This document shows, one piece after another, positions 1-5,688 of a DNA stretch of 5,688 nucleotides. Position numbers and translations under genes: made by a program. Source of the DNA: Actinomycetes bacterium. GTDB taxonomy: Bacteria; Actinomycetota; Actinomycetes; Actinomycetales; Cellulomonadaceae. A model generated the notes under the pieces. It saw only the letters and a program-made list of their open reading frames with translations, searched no databases and had not been told where the DNA came from. Position 1 is the first letter of the stretch; the number at the start of each line of letters is the position of its first letter. The DNA lies in assembly GCA_023430425.1 (NCBI GenBank), contig JAEZAR010000288.1, forward strand, positions 1 through 5,688, in the 5' to 3' direction.

Positions 1-51
1 GCGCCCGACGTCGACGAGCGGGCGGCCGCGGACACCGCACCCGCGCGCTGA
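1..51 (+). CDS. C-terminal tail of an unidentified upstream gene (partial)
   Basis: Reading frame 1 is open from the window edge to a TGA at 49-51 and gives 16 residues ([16 protein letters not shown]). Fifteen of the 16 codons end in G or C, as in the real genes of this window, which supports coding. The tail is Ala/Asp/Pro rich and low in complexity, as expected of a disordered C-terminus. It carries no recognisable motif, so function cannot be assigned. It lies 85 bp upstream of the GDP-mannose dehydratase on the same strand and could belong to the same cluster. The open frame is short enough to be chance. Confidence 0.45.
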   Translation, partial: APDVDERAAADTAPAR

Positions 52-75
52 GCCGGCGCGCCCGCGCGCTATCGT
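48..75 (+). promoter_or_regulatory. Weak candidate sigma-70-type promoter before gmd
   Basis: TATCGT at 70-75 fits the loose actinobacterial -10 pattern TAnnnT. CTGAGC at 48-53 is a poor -35 (only the TGA core matches), with a 16-nt spacer. A start near 82 would give a leader of about 55 nt before the ATG at 137. The -35 match overlaps the stop codon of the upstream gene. This is a pattern match in GC-rich DNA and may be chance. Confidence 0.18.
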
Positions 76-136
76 GGGCGGGCTCATGATGACCGCGCCG
101 ACGGCGCACGGACTTCGAGACCGAGGCAGGGCGAGG

Positions 137-1165
137 ATGACTGAGACCACCCGGAAGCGTGCCCTCATCACCGGGATCACCGGTCAGGACGGCAGCTACC
201 TCGCCGAGCTGCTGCTCGCCAAGGGGTACGAGGTGCACGGCCTCATCCGGCGCGCGTCCACGTTCAACACCGACCGGATCGACCACATCTTCCAGGACCC
301 GCACGAGCCGGACCCGCGGCTGTTCCTGCACTTCGCCGACCTCAGCGACGGCTCCCGGCTCACCACGCTGATGAGCCAGATCCGCCCGGCCGAGGTGTAC
401 AACCTCGCGGCGCAGTCCCACGTGCGGGTGAGCTTCGACGAGCCCGAGTACACCGGGGACGTCACGGCGCTCGGCACCATCCGGCTGCTCGAGGCGATCC
501 GCGAGACCGGCGTCGACTGCCGCTTCTACCAGGCCAGCAGCTCGGAGATGTTCGGCGCGAGCCCGCCCCCGCAGAACGAGGAGACGCCGTTCTACCCGCG
601 CTCGCCGTACGGCGTCGCGAAGGTCTACTCGTACTGGATCACCAAGAACTACCGCGAGGCGTACGGGATGTTCGCCACGAACGGCATCCTGTTCAACCAC
701 GAGTCCCCCCGGCGCGGCAACACGTTCGTCACGCGCAAGATCACGCGCGCCGTCGCCCGCATCGCGGCGGGCCTGCAGAGCGAGCTCTACATGGGCAACC
801 TCGACGCGGTGCGCGACTGGGGCTACGCCCCGGAGTACGTCGAGGCGATGTGGCGGATGCTCCAGCACGACACCCCTGAGGACTTCGTCGTCGCCACCGG
901 CACGGCGTACTCCGTGCGCGACTTCCTCCAGCTCTCCTTCGAGCACGCGGGTCTCGACTGGCGCAAGTACGTCAAGTTCGACGAGCGGTACCTGCGTCCG
1001 ACGGAGGTCGACTCGCTCATCGGGGACCCCACGAAGGCGGCCGAGCTGCTCGGCTGGGTGCCGAAGGTGCACACCCCGAGGCTCGCGCAGATCATGGTCG
1101 ACGCCGACGTCGAGGCGCTCAAGACCGAGGGCACGCGCTACGTCGACCAGGTGCCGACCTCCTGA
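137..1165 (+). CDS. gmd: GDP-mannose 4,6-dehydratase
   Basis: This cytosolic NADP-dependent extended short-chain dehydrogenase converts GDP-D-mannose to GDP-4-keto-6-deoxy-D-mannose, the branch point for GDP-fucose, rhamnose, perosamine and colitose. The product is 342 aa, slightly shorter than E. coli Gmd. Visible are the Rossmann motif G13-x2-G16-x2-G19 ([10 protein letters not shown]), the catalytic segment ASSSEMFG at 133-140, and Y158-x3-K162 in [11 protein letters not shown]. The family signature [19 protein letters not shown] and [20 protein letters not shown] are also present. By alignment from memory, S135 replaces the catalytic Thr132 of E. coli, which is conservative, and E137 matches Glu134. 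The start is set at ATG 137 because AGGG lies 5 nt upstream and homology begins seven residues in. The in-frame codons from GTG 74 to 136 include GGA, CTT, CGA and AGG, unlike the coding bias here. It is the first gene of the plus-strand set. Confidence 0.96.
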   Translation: MTETTRKRALITGITGQDGSYLAELLLAKGYEVHGLIRRASTFNTDRIDHIFQDPHEPDPRLFLHFADLSDGSRLTTLMSQIRPAEVYNLAAQSHVRVSFDEPEYTGDVTALGTIRLLEAIRETGVDCRFYQASSSEMFGASPPPQNEETPFYPRSPYGVAKVYSYWITKNYREAYGMFATNGILFNHESPRRGNTFVTRKITRAVARIAAGLQSELYMGNLDAVRDWGYAPEYVEAMWRMLQHDTPEDFVVATGTAYSVRDFLQLSFEHAGLDWRKYVKFDERYLRPTEVDSLIGDPTKAAELLGWVPKVHTPRLAQIMVDADVEALKTEGTRYVDQVPTS

Positions 1166-1195
1166 GCACCCAGGCCCGCGCGGTCGGGGCGGCCC

Positions 1196-1215
1196 CGGCG
1201 GTCGCGGGACCGCCG
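1196..1215. terminator. GC-rich stem-loop between gmd and the reductase gene
   Basis: CGGCGGTC (1196-1203) and GACCGCCG (1208-1215) form a perfect 8-bp stem with a GCGG tetraloop. A smaller hairpin overlaps its left edge: CGGGG 1185-1189, loop CGG, CCCCG 1193-1197. No T-run follows, so a classic intrinsic terminator is not shown. It could be a partial terminator, an attenuator or an mRNA-stabilising structure in the 82-nt gap. In DNA this GC-rich, chance hairpins are common. Confidence 0.35.
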
Positions 1216-1238
1216 ACGCCGCCCCCCACCACGACCCC

Positions 1239-1243
1239 GGAGG
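1239..1243 (+). promoter_or_regulatory. Ribosome binding site fixing the GTG start at 1248
   Basis: GGAGG at 1239-1243 lies 4 nt before the GTG at 1248. The GTG is followed at once by the conserved Rossmann segment RALLTGGAGMLG, so this site sets the start despite the non-ATG codon. Confidence 0.7.
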
Positions 1244-1247
1244 ACCC

Positions 1248-2168
1248 GTGCGTGCTCTGCTGACCGGCGGCGCCGGCATGCTCGGTCGCACCGTCGCCGA
1301 CCGATGGCGCCTGACCCGGCCCGACGACGAGCTGGTCGCCGTCGACCGCACCGACGTCGACCTGCGCGACGCCGCCGCCACCCGCGACCTGCTGGACCAG
1401 GTGCGGCCCGACGTCGTGGTGCACGCGGCGGCGCGGGTCGGCGGCATCGCGGAGAAGGTCGCGCACCCGGTGACCTACCTGCGCGACAACCTCGCGCTCG
1501 ACGCGAGCGTGGTCGGCGCCGCGATCGACCTCCGCGTGCCCGAGCTGCTGTACGTGGGCAGCGCCGCGATGTACCCGCAGGCCTACCAGCGGCCCTTCGT
1601 CGAGGAGGACCTGCTCACCGGCCCCCTCGAGCCCGCCAACGAGGGCTACGCCGTCGCCAAGATCGCCGGCGCCAAGCTGTGCGAGTACGCCTCGCGCGAG
1701 CACGGCCTCGCGTTCCGCGTCGTCCTGCCGTCCAACCTGTACGGCCCGTACGACCACGTCTCCGCCGGCGGCGCGCACCTCGTCGCGGCCGCGCTCGGCA
1801 AGGTCCACCGGGCGCACGCCGCCGGCGAGCCCTCGGTGGTCATCTGGGGCGACGGCACCGCCCGGCGGGAGTTCACCTGGGCGGGCGACCTCGCCGCCTG
1901 GCTCGTGGCCGGCCTCGGGTCGCTGCGCGACTGGCCGCTGCGGCTCAACCTGGGCTGCGGCGTCGACCACACGATCGACGAGTACTACCGGGTGGCCGCC
2001 GAGGTCGTCGGCTACCGTGGCGAGTTCGTGCACGACCTGGACAAGCCGAGCGGCACGCCGCGCCGCCTGCTCGACTCGAGCGCCGCTCGTGCCCTCGGCT
2101 GGGACGCACCGACGTCCCTGCGCGACGGCATGGCGCAGGCCTACGACCGACTGCGGCACCAGCTGTGA
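1248..2168 (+). CDS. GDP-L-fucose synthase/ColC-family nucleotide-sugar reductase (possible 5-epimerase)
   Basis: This 306-aa extended short-chain dehydrogenase resembles GDP-L-fucose synthase (Fcl/WcaG; E. coli about 321 aa) along its length. Motifs seen are G7-x2-G10-x2-G13 for NADP(H), VGSAAMYP at 103-110, LEPANEGYAVAKIAGAKLCE with Y134-x3-K138, LPSNLYGPYD, H177 in GGAHLVAAAL, and WGDGTARREFTW. In E. coli numbering Ser107, Tyr136, Lys140 and His179 are all kept at a constant offset of two (S105, Y134, K138, H177). Cys109, an epimerisation acid/base, is alanine here (A107). Standard C3/C5 double epimerisation is therefore doubtful. With a ColD-type dehydratase 52 bp downstream, the likely substrate is GDP-4-keto-3,6-dideoxymannose. 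The enzyme would reduce C4 with (ColC-like) or without epimerising C5. Plain GDP-fucose synthase remains possible. Family assignment is firm; product is inferred. Confidence 0.88.
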   Translation: MRALLTGGAGMLGRTVADRWRLTRPDDELVAVDRTDVDLRDAAATRDLLDQVRPDVVVHAAARVGGIAEKVAHPVTYLRDNLALDASVVGAAIDLRVPELLYVGSAAMYPQAYQRPFVEEDLLTGPLEPANEGYAVAKIAGAKLCEYASREHGLAFRVVLPSNLYGPYDHVSAGGAHLVAAALGKVHRAHAAGEPSVVIWGDGTARREFTWAGDLAAWLVAGLGSLRDWPLRLNLGCGVDHTIDEYYRVAAEVVGYRGEFVHDLDKPSGTPRRLLDSSAARALGWDAPTSLRDGMAQAYDRLRHQL

Positions 2169-2209
2169 GGCGTCCCGCCGCGACGCGGCACGCCGCCCGC
2201 CCCCGACCC

Positions 2210-2216
2210 GAGGAAG
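2210..2216 (+). promoter_or_regulatory. Ribosome binding site fixing the ATG start at 2221
   Basis: GAGGAAG at 2210-2216 lies 4 nt before ATG 2221. The same frame stays open upstream to about 2017, but that stretch overlaps the preceding gene and encodes Arg/Thr-rich shadow sequence. The start is therefore 2221. Confidence 0.65.
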
Positions 2217-2220
2217 ACCG

Positions 2221-3396
2221 ATGAGCGCCCCCACCCCCGCCTACCCCCTGGCCACCAGCACCTGGGACGACGCCGAGCTGGCCGCCATCGCCGAGGTCGT
2301 CGAGAGCGGCCGCTTCACGATGGGGCCGCGCGTGGCGGAGTTCGAGCGCCGCTGCGCCGAGGCGCTCGGCGCGCGGCACGCCGTCATGGTCAACTCCGGC
2401 AGCAGCGCCAACCTGCTGGCGGTGGCCGCCGCCGTGCTCGACCCGCGGATCGACCTGGCCGCCGGCGACGAGGTGATCGTCCCCGCGGTGTCCTGGGCGA
2501 CGACCTACTACCCGCTCGCGCAGTACGGCCTCCGCCTGCGCTTCGTCGACATCGACCTGGACACGCTCAACCTCGACCTGGACGGGGTCGCGGCGGCCGT
2601 GACGGAGCGCACCCGCGCCGTCTTCGCCGTCAACCTGCTCGGCAACCCCCTCGACTACGCGCGGCTGCGTGCCGTCTGCGACGAGCACGGGCTGCTCCTG
2701 CTCGAGGACAACTGCGAGTCCCTGGGCGCCACGTTCGAGGGCCGGTCCGCCGGCACGTTCGGCCGGATGGGCACGCTCAGCTCGTTCTTCTCCCACCACA
2801 TCTCGACGATGGAGGGCGGCGTCGTCCTCACCGACGACGAGGAGCTGCGGCAGATCCTGGTGTCGCTGCGTGCGCACGGCTGGACGCGAGAGCTCCCGGT
2901 GGACAACGTGGTGCACCCCAAGTCCGGGGACGCGTTCGACGACCTCTTCCGCTTCGTGCTCCCCGGCTACAACGTGCGGCCGCTGGAGATGTCCGGAGCG
3001 CTCGGGATCACCCAGGTCGCCAAGCTGCCCGCCCTCGTCGCGGGTCGGCGCCGCAACGCCGACGTCTTCCGCTCGGCCATGGCCGACCTCCCGGTCCGCC
3101 TGCAGCGCGAGACGGGCGAGAGCAGCTGGTTCGGGTTCTCGATGGTCCTCGAGGGCCCGCTGGCGGGGCGCCGGCGCGAGCTGGTGGCCGCCCTCGACGC
3201 GGCCGGGGTCGAGTCGCGCCCCGTGGTGGCGGGCAACTTCGCCCGCAACCCGGTCATGCGCTACCTCGACGCGGTCGTCCCCGAGCTCCCCGCGGCCGAC
3301 AAGGTCCACGTGGACGGCCTGTTCGTGGGCAACCACCACTACCCGATCGACGACGGCGTCGCCCTCCTGCGGGACACGGTGGCCGGCCTGCTCTGA
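2221..3396 (+). CDS. colD: GDP-4-keto-6-deoxy-D-mannose 3-dehydratase, ColD type (DegT fold)
   Basis: This 391-aa protein of the DegT/DnrJ/EryC1/StrS aminotransferase fold compares with about 388 aa for E. coli ColD. Seen in order: NSGSSAN at 58-64 (PLP phosphate loop), EDNCESLG with D163 (expected pyridine-nitrogen contact), then SSFFSHHISTMEGG at 187-200. Aminotransferases carry Asn-Lys or similar at the PLP lysine. Here the position is S191-H192, matching Ser187-His188 of ColD, so the enzyme should be a PMP/glutamate-dependent 3-dehydratase. It would form GDP-4-keto-3,6-dideoxy-D-mannose from the Gmd product. LRAHGWTREL and FVLPGYNVRPLEMSGALG further downstream also look ColD-like from memory. 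Only three cysteines are present, too few for the four-Cys [2Fe-2S] site of E1/RfbH-type CDP-sugar 3-dehydrases. It is the last gene of the plus-strand set and ends 24 bp from the convergent glycosyltransferase. Confidence 0.87.
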   Translation: MSAPTPAYPLATSTWDDAELAAIAEVVESGRFTMGPRVAEFERRCAEALGARHAVMVNSGSSANLLAVAAAVLDPRIDLAAGDEVIVPAVSWATTYYPLAQYGLRLRFVDIDLDTLNLDLDGVAAAVTERTRAVFAVNLLGNPLDYARLRAVCDEHGLLLLEDNCESLGATFEGRSAGTFGRMGTLSSFFSHHISTMEGGVVLTDDEELRQILVSLRAHGWTRELPVDNVVHPKSGDAFDDLFRFVLPGYNVRPLEMSGALGITQVAKLPALVAGRRRNADVFRSAMADLPVRLQRETGESSWFGFSMVLEGPLAGRRRELVAALDAAGVESRPVVAGNFARNPVMRYLDAVVPELPAADKVHVDGLFVGNHHYPIDDGVALLRDTVAGLL

Positions 3397-3431
3397 CCGG
3401 TCCCGTCCGGACGGCCGGCGTCAGCGCCGGC
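3395..3431. terminator. Convergent bidirectional terminator-like palindrome cluster
   Basis: Three palindromes fill the gap between the converging genes. These are GACCGGTC (3395-3402, starting inside the plus-strand TGA), CCGTCCGGACGG (3403-3414), and a perfect 7-bp stem GCCGGCG/CGCCGGC (3414-3420 and 3425-3431) with loop TCAG. The loop holds the stop codon of the minus-strand gene. Being symmetric, it could stop transcription from both sides. There is no T-tract, which is common for GC-rich actinobacteria but leaves the call unproven. Confidence 0.45.
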
Positions 3432-4542
3432 GACCCCGCAGCGCGGGGTACTCGGCGAGCGCGCGGTCGAAGGCGGCGAGCGTCTGGTCCGCGACCGTCG
3501 GCCAGGAGAACCGCCCGGCCTGCTCGTAGCCCTCGCGCGTGAGCCGCTCGAGGAGCTCGGGCTCGGTCACGGCGCGCGTGATCGCCCCGGCGATCGAGGC
3601 GAGGTCGTGCGGGTCGAAGTACAGCGCCGCGTCACCGCCGACCTCGCGGTACACCCCGATGTCGGAGAGCATCACGGGCAGCCCGACGAGCATCGACTCC
3701 AGGGCGGGCAGGCAGAAGCCGTCGCAGAACGACGGCATGGCCAGGATCGTCGCCGTCGCGTACAGCTCCTCGAGCTCCTCGGGGGAGACCCAGCTGCGCA
3801 GGTCCACCCAGCGCTCGAGACCGAGCTCCTCCACGATCGGCCGCAACGGGTCGTCACCCCGGCTGCCGGTCACCACGAGCGTGGGCCGGACGGTCTCGTC
3901 GACGAGCGCCATCGCCCGCACCAGACCCTGGAAGTTCTTGTGCGGCCGCCGGTTGCCGACCGCGAGGACGAGATCGGCACGGCGCGGGCGGTCGGAGCGG
4001 GGCTTCGTCGGGTCGGCGGTCCCGGCGAGGGGCACGACCTCCAGGCGGGCGGGGTCGAACTTCAGGTACTTGCGGATCTCCGCCGCCGAGGACTCGCTGT
4101 CCGTGAGGATCCGCGTCGCGTTGCGGGCGGCCTGCTTCTCCATCCACTTGACCGGCTCGGTGTACAGCGGCGTGGACATCAGGTGCGGGTGGGAGAAGTA
4201 GAGCATGTCGTGCATCGTGATGACGGTCGGCACCGAGGTCCGGCGCGGCCCCAGCGTCGCGGGGCAGTGGATGAGGTCCGCACCCAGGCGTCGGGCCCCC
4301 TTCGCGACGCCGACGAGCTCGCCGTAGGCCCAGTGGAACCGGTTCTCCCCCGAGTACCCGCTGTCGACGACCTCGCCGGGGAACCATGAGGTGTCCATCG
4401 TCATCAGCTCGGTGCTCGCGAAGCCGACGAACTCGTACGGGGTGCGGCGGCGGCCGAGCTCGCGGTACAGCTCGCGGGCGTAGGTCTCCATGCCTCCCTT
4501 GGTCCCGGTGTAGGACAGGAGGTCGACGAGGACGCGGGGCAT
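3421..4542 (-). CDS. Family 4 glycosyltransferase (GT-B fold)
   Basis: This 373-aa retaining glycosyltransferase of the GT4 type would transfer a sugar from a nucleotide-sugar donor, at the cytoplasmic membrane face or in the cytosol. The N-terminal Rossmann domain begins MPRVLVDLLSYTGTKGGMETY, with the acceptor-side Gly-Gly motif at 16-17, and contains HCPATLGP and TMHDMLYFSHP. The C-terminal donor domain has VGNRRPHKN and SFCDGFCLPALESMLVGLPV. This aligns with the E-x7-E motif, but the first Glu is Asp (D274, E282). SDIGVYREVGGDAALYFDP follows, as usual for the family. There is no signal peptide or obvious membrane segment. The ATG at 4542 has AAGGAG 5 nt upstream. It lies 42 bp after the epimerase gene and is probably co-transcribed with it. 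Donor and acceptor cannot be read from the sequence; a deoxyhexose made by the neighbouring enzymes is a reasonable guess. Confidence 0.92.
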   Translation of the reverse strand: MPRVLVDLLSYTGTKGGMETYARELYRELGRRRTPYEFVGFASTELMTMDTSWFPGEVVDSGYSGENRFHWAYGELVGVAKGARRLGADLIHCPATLGPRRTSVPTVITMHDMLYFSHPHLMSTPLYTEPVKWMEKQAARNATRILTDSESSAAEIRKYLKFDPARLEVVPLAGTADPTKPRSDRPRRADLVLAVGNRRPHKNFQGLVRAMALVDETVRPTLVVTGSRGDDPLRPIVEELGLERWVDLRSWVSPEELEELYATATILAMPSFCDGFCLPALESMLVGLPVMLSDIGVYREVGGDAALYFDPHDLASIAGAITRAVTEPELLERLTREGYEQAGRFSWPTVADQTLAAFDRALAEYPALRGRRR

Positions 4543-4547
4543 GACGG

Positions 4548-4553
4548 CTCCTT
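4548..4553 (-). promoter_or_regulatory. Ribosome binding site for the GT4 gene
   Basis: On the minus strand AAGGAG (plus-strand CTCCTT) precedes the ATG at 4542-4540 by 5 nt. This is near-ideal spacing and supports translation from that start independently of the upstream gene. Confidence 0.7.
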
Positions 4554-4584
4554 GGGGCGCCAGGCGGGGCGGGTGGGCGGCGGG

Positions 4585-5685
4585 TCAGAGCTCGGGGACG
4601 TCGGGCTGCGCGTCGATCCACGCGGCGAGGCGCTCCACGCCGTCGCGGAGCGGGTGCCGGGCCTGCCAGCCCAGCAGCTCGGCGGCCCGCGACGGGTCCG
4701 CCCAGGCGTGGCGCACGTCGCCGTCGCGGAACTGGCCGGTGACGCGCGGGGCGGGTGCCCCGTACCGCTCCGCCACGAGCTCGGCCGCGAGTGCGATCGT
4801 CTGGTGCTCGCCCGACCCGATGTCGAGGACCTCGCGCACCGGCGTCGCCGACGTGGCCGCGGCGAGCACCGCCCGCGCGACGTCGTCGATGAGCACGAAG
4901 TCGCGCCGCACCTGGCCGTCCTCGTACAGCGGGATCGACCGCCCCGCCCGCGCCATGCGGCAGAACAGGGACATGATCCCGGTGTACGGGTTGGACAGCG
5001 ACTGACCCGGGCCGTAGACGTTCTGCAGCCGCAGGACGACGGGGGCCACGTCGACGGAGTTCGCCCAGGCGCGCAGCACGTGCTCCTGCGCCAGCTTCGT
5101 CGCCCCGTACACGCTGACCGGCGCGGGGAGGGTCGTGTCGGCCCGCATCGGCAACGGGGTGGCGCCCGGGTAGTCCCAGCGGCCGCTCTCCAGCACGGCG
5201 CGCGTGCGCTGCGGGGGGTGCACCACCGCGCCGTCGGCGGTGCGCCAGGCCCCCTCGCCGTACACCGCCCGCGAGCTGGTGAGCACGACCCGCCGCGGCA
5301 GCGCCTCGTGCCGCAGGAGCGCGTCGAGCATCTGCGTCGTGCCGACCACGTTGACCGAGCCGTGGCGGGTCGCCTCGGCGAGCGACTGGCCCGTGCCCGT
5401 CTCCGCCGCGAGGTGCACGACGACGTCGGGCCGCAGCCCGGCGCCCAGCAGCTCGTCCCAGGTGCCGCGCTCCGTGACGTCGCCGACGTGCAGCGCGACC
5501 CGTGGGTCCAGGCCCGCCGGGCGCTCGGCGCGCGGGTGGATCTGCGGATGGAGGTTGTCGACGGCCACCACGCGGTCGAACGCGTCGGCGAGGCCCGCCG
5601 AGGTCGCCGTCCCGATGAACCCCGCCCCGCCCGTGACCAGGCAGGTCCCGCCGCGGGTCGTCGTCGTGCCGGTCCCCTGGCTCAC
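4585..5685 (-). CDS. NAD-dependent nucleotide-sugar epimerase, dTDP-L-rhamnose 4-epimerase-like
   Basis: This is a 366-aa extended short-chain dehydrogenase. Motifs: G19-x2-G22-x2-G25 (TGGAGFIG), acidic D43 after strand two (VVAVDNL, favouring NAD over NADP), VVHLAAETGTGQS, LTSSRAVYGEG with S137/S138, and Y193-x3-K197 in SVYGATK. NVYGPGQSLSNPYTG, EDGQVRRDFVLIDDVARA and GDVRHAWADPSRAAELLGW follow. The 55-residue span between the Ser and Tyr motifs is much longer than in E. coli GalE (about 25). That span, the SLSNPYTG motif and the GDVRHAWAD ending fit dTDP-L-rhamnose 4-epimerases (WbiB/Tll type), which make dTDP-6-deoxy-L-talose. A UDP-hexose 4-epimerase is the main alternative. The start used is GTG at 5685. 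No stop separates it from the window edge and its ribosome site would lie outside, so the true start may be further upstream. It is probably the promoter-side gene of a minus-strand pair with the GT4. Confidence 0.85.
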   Translation of the reverse strand: MSQGTGTTTTRGGTCLVTGGAGFIGTATSAGLADAFDRVVAVDNLHPQIHPRAERPAGLDPRVALHVGDVTERGTWDELLGAGLRPDVVVHLAAETGTGQSLAEATRHGSVNVVGTTQMLDALLRHEALPRRVVLTSSRAVYGEGAWRTADGAVVHPPQRTRAVLESGRWDYPGATPLPMRADTTLPAPVSVYGATKLAQEHVLRAWANSVDVAPVVLRLQNVYGPGQSLSNPYTGIMSLFCRMARAGRSIPLYEDGQVRRDFVLIDDVARAVLAAATSATPVREVLDIGSGEHQTIALAAELVAERYGAPAPRVTGQFRDGDVRHAWADPSRAAELLGWQARHPLRDGVERLAAWIDAQPDVPEL

Positions 5686-5688
5686 CCG

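Noticed and set aside
74..136. Earlier starts for gmd (GTG 74, ATG 86, ATG 89)
   Set aside because: They add residues with codon use unlike the gene (GGA, CTT, CGA, AGG), have no clear ribosome site, and lie before the conserved Gmd N-terminus.
1304..2224. 306-codon plus-strand frame overlapping the reductase gene
   Set aside because: It is almost entirely Arg/Ala/Pro/Gly, an out-of-frame reading of the real gene.
1119..2234. 371-codon open frame on the minus strand opposite the reductase gene
   Set aside because: Shadow frame: biased Val/Gly/Arg/Ala composition, no motifs, fully overlaps a well-supported gene.
1945..3339. 464-codon open frame on the minus strand opposite the ColD-like gene
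   Set aside because: It is rich in Val/Gly/Arg/His/Asp low-complexity sequence with no domain, lies antisense to a gene with clear motifs, and is typical of open shadow frames in GC-rich DNA.
2221..3396. Perosamine synthase or another PLP sugar aminotransferase
   Set aside because: The Schiff-base lysine is missing; S191-H192 match ColD and would not support normal transamination of the sugar.
2669..3529. 286-codon plus-strand frame crossing the convergent junction
   Set aside because: Ser/Arg/Thr-rich shadow frame that runs through two real genes and their terminator region.
3607..4389. Open frames on the plus strand opposite the glycosyltransferase
   Set aside because: No motifs and repetitive Val/Arg/His/Asp composition; the minus strand carries the GT4 motifs and a good ribosome site.
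1..5688. CRISPR array, tRNA, insertion sequence or attachment site
   Set aside because: No spaced repeat array, cloverleaf-like segment, transposase motif or terminal inverted repeats were seen by eye on either strand.

Overview
This is a very GC-rich stretch. Codons in the real genes end almost always in G or C, and starts are ATG or GTG with GGAGG- or AAGGAG-like ribosome binding sites, which suggests a high-GC actinobacterium (inference; the genus cannot be told from the sequence). No mobile element, CRISPR array, tRNA or rRNA was seen. The window is part of a sugar-nucleotide and glycan (exopolysaccharide, cell-wall polysaccharide or glycoside) gene cluster.

Left, plus strand: the last 16 codons of an unidentified gene (1-51) are followed by three tandem genes. 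These are a GDP-mannose 4,6-dehydratase (137-1165), a short-chain reductase of the GDP-L-fucose synthase/ColC family (1248-2168), and a ColD-type GDP-4-keto-6-deoxymannose 3-dehydratase (2221-3396). The last looks like a DegT-family sugar aminotransferase, but the PLP-binding lysine is replaced by histidine, with serine before it, as in ColD. Together they form a plausible route from GDP-D-mannose to a GDP-3,6-dideoxyhexose. GDP-L-colitose is the best guess. A D-series product such as GDP-3,6-dideoxy-D-mannose is the alternative, because the fucose-synthase homologue lacks the cysteine used for epimerisation.

Right, minus strand, convergent: a nucleotide-sugar epimerase most like dTDP-L-rhamnose 4-epimerases (5685-4585, start close to the window edge) is followed after 42 bp by a GT4 glycosyltransferase (4542-3421). 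The two gene sets converge on a 24-bp gap made almost wholly of GC-rich palindromes, probably a shared terminator.

All intergenic gaps are under 100 bp, so no stretch over 300 bp lacks a gene. The main points of interest are a complete-looking 3,6-dideoxyhexose pathway in a probable Gram-positive, and a fucose-synthase homologue with Ala in place of a catalytic Cys.
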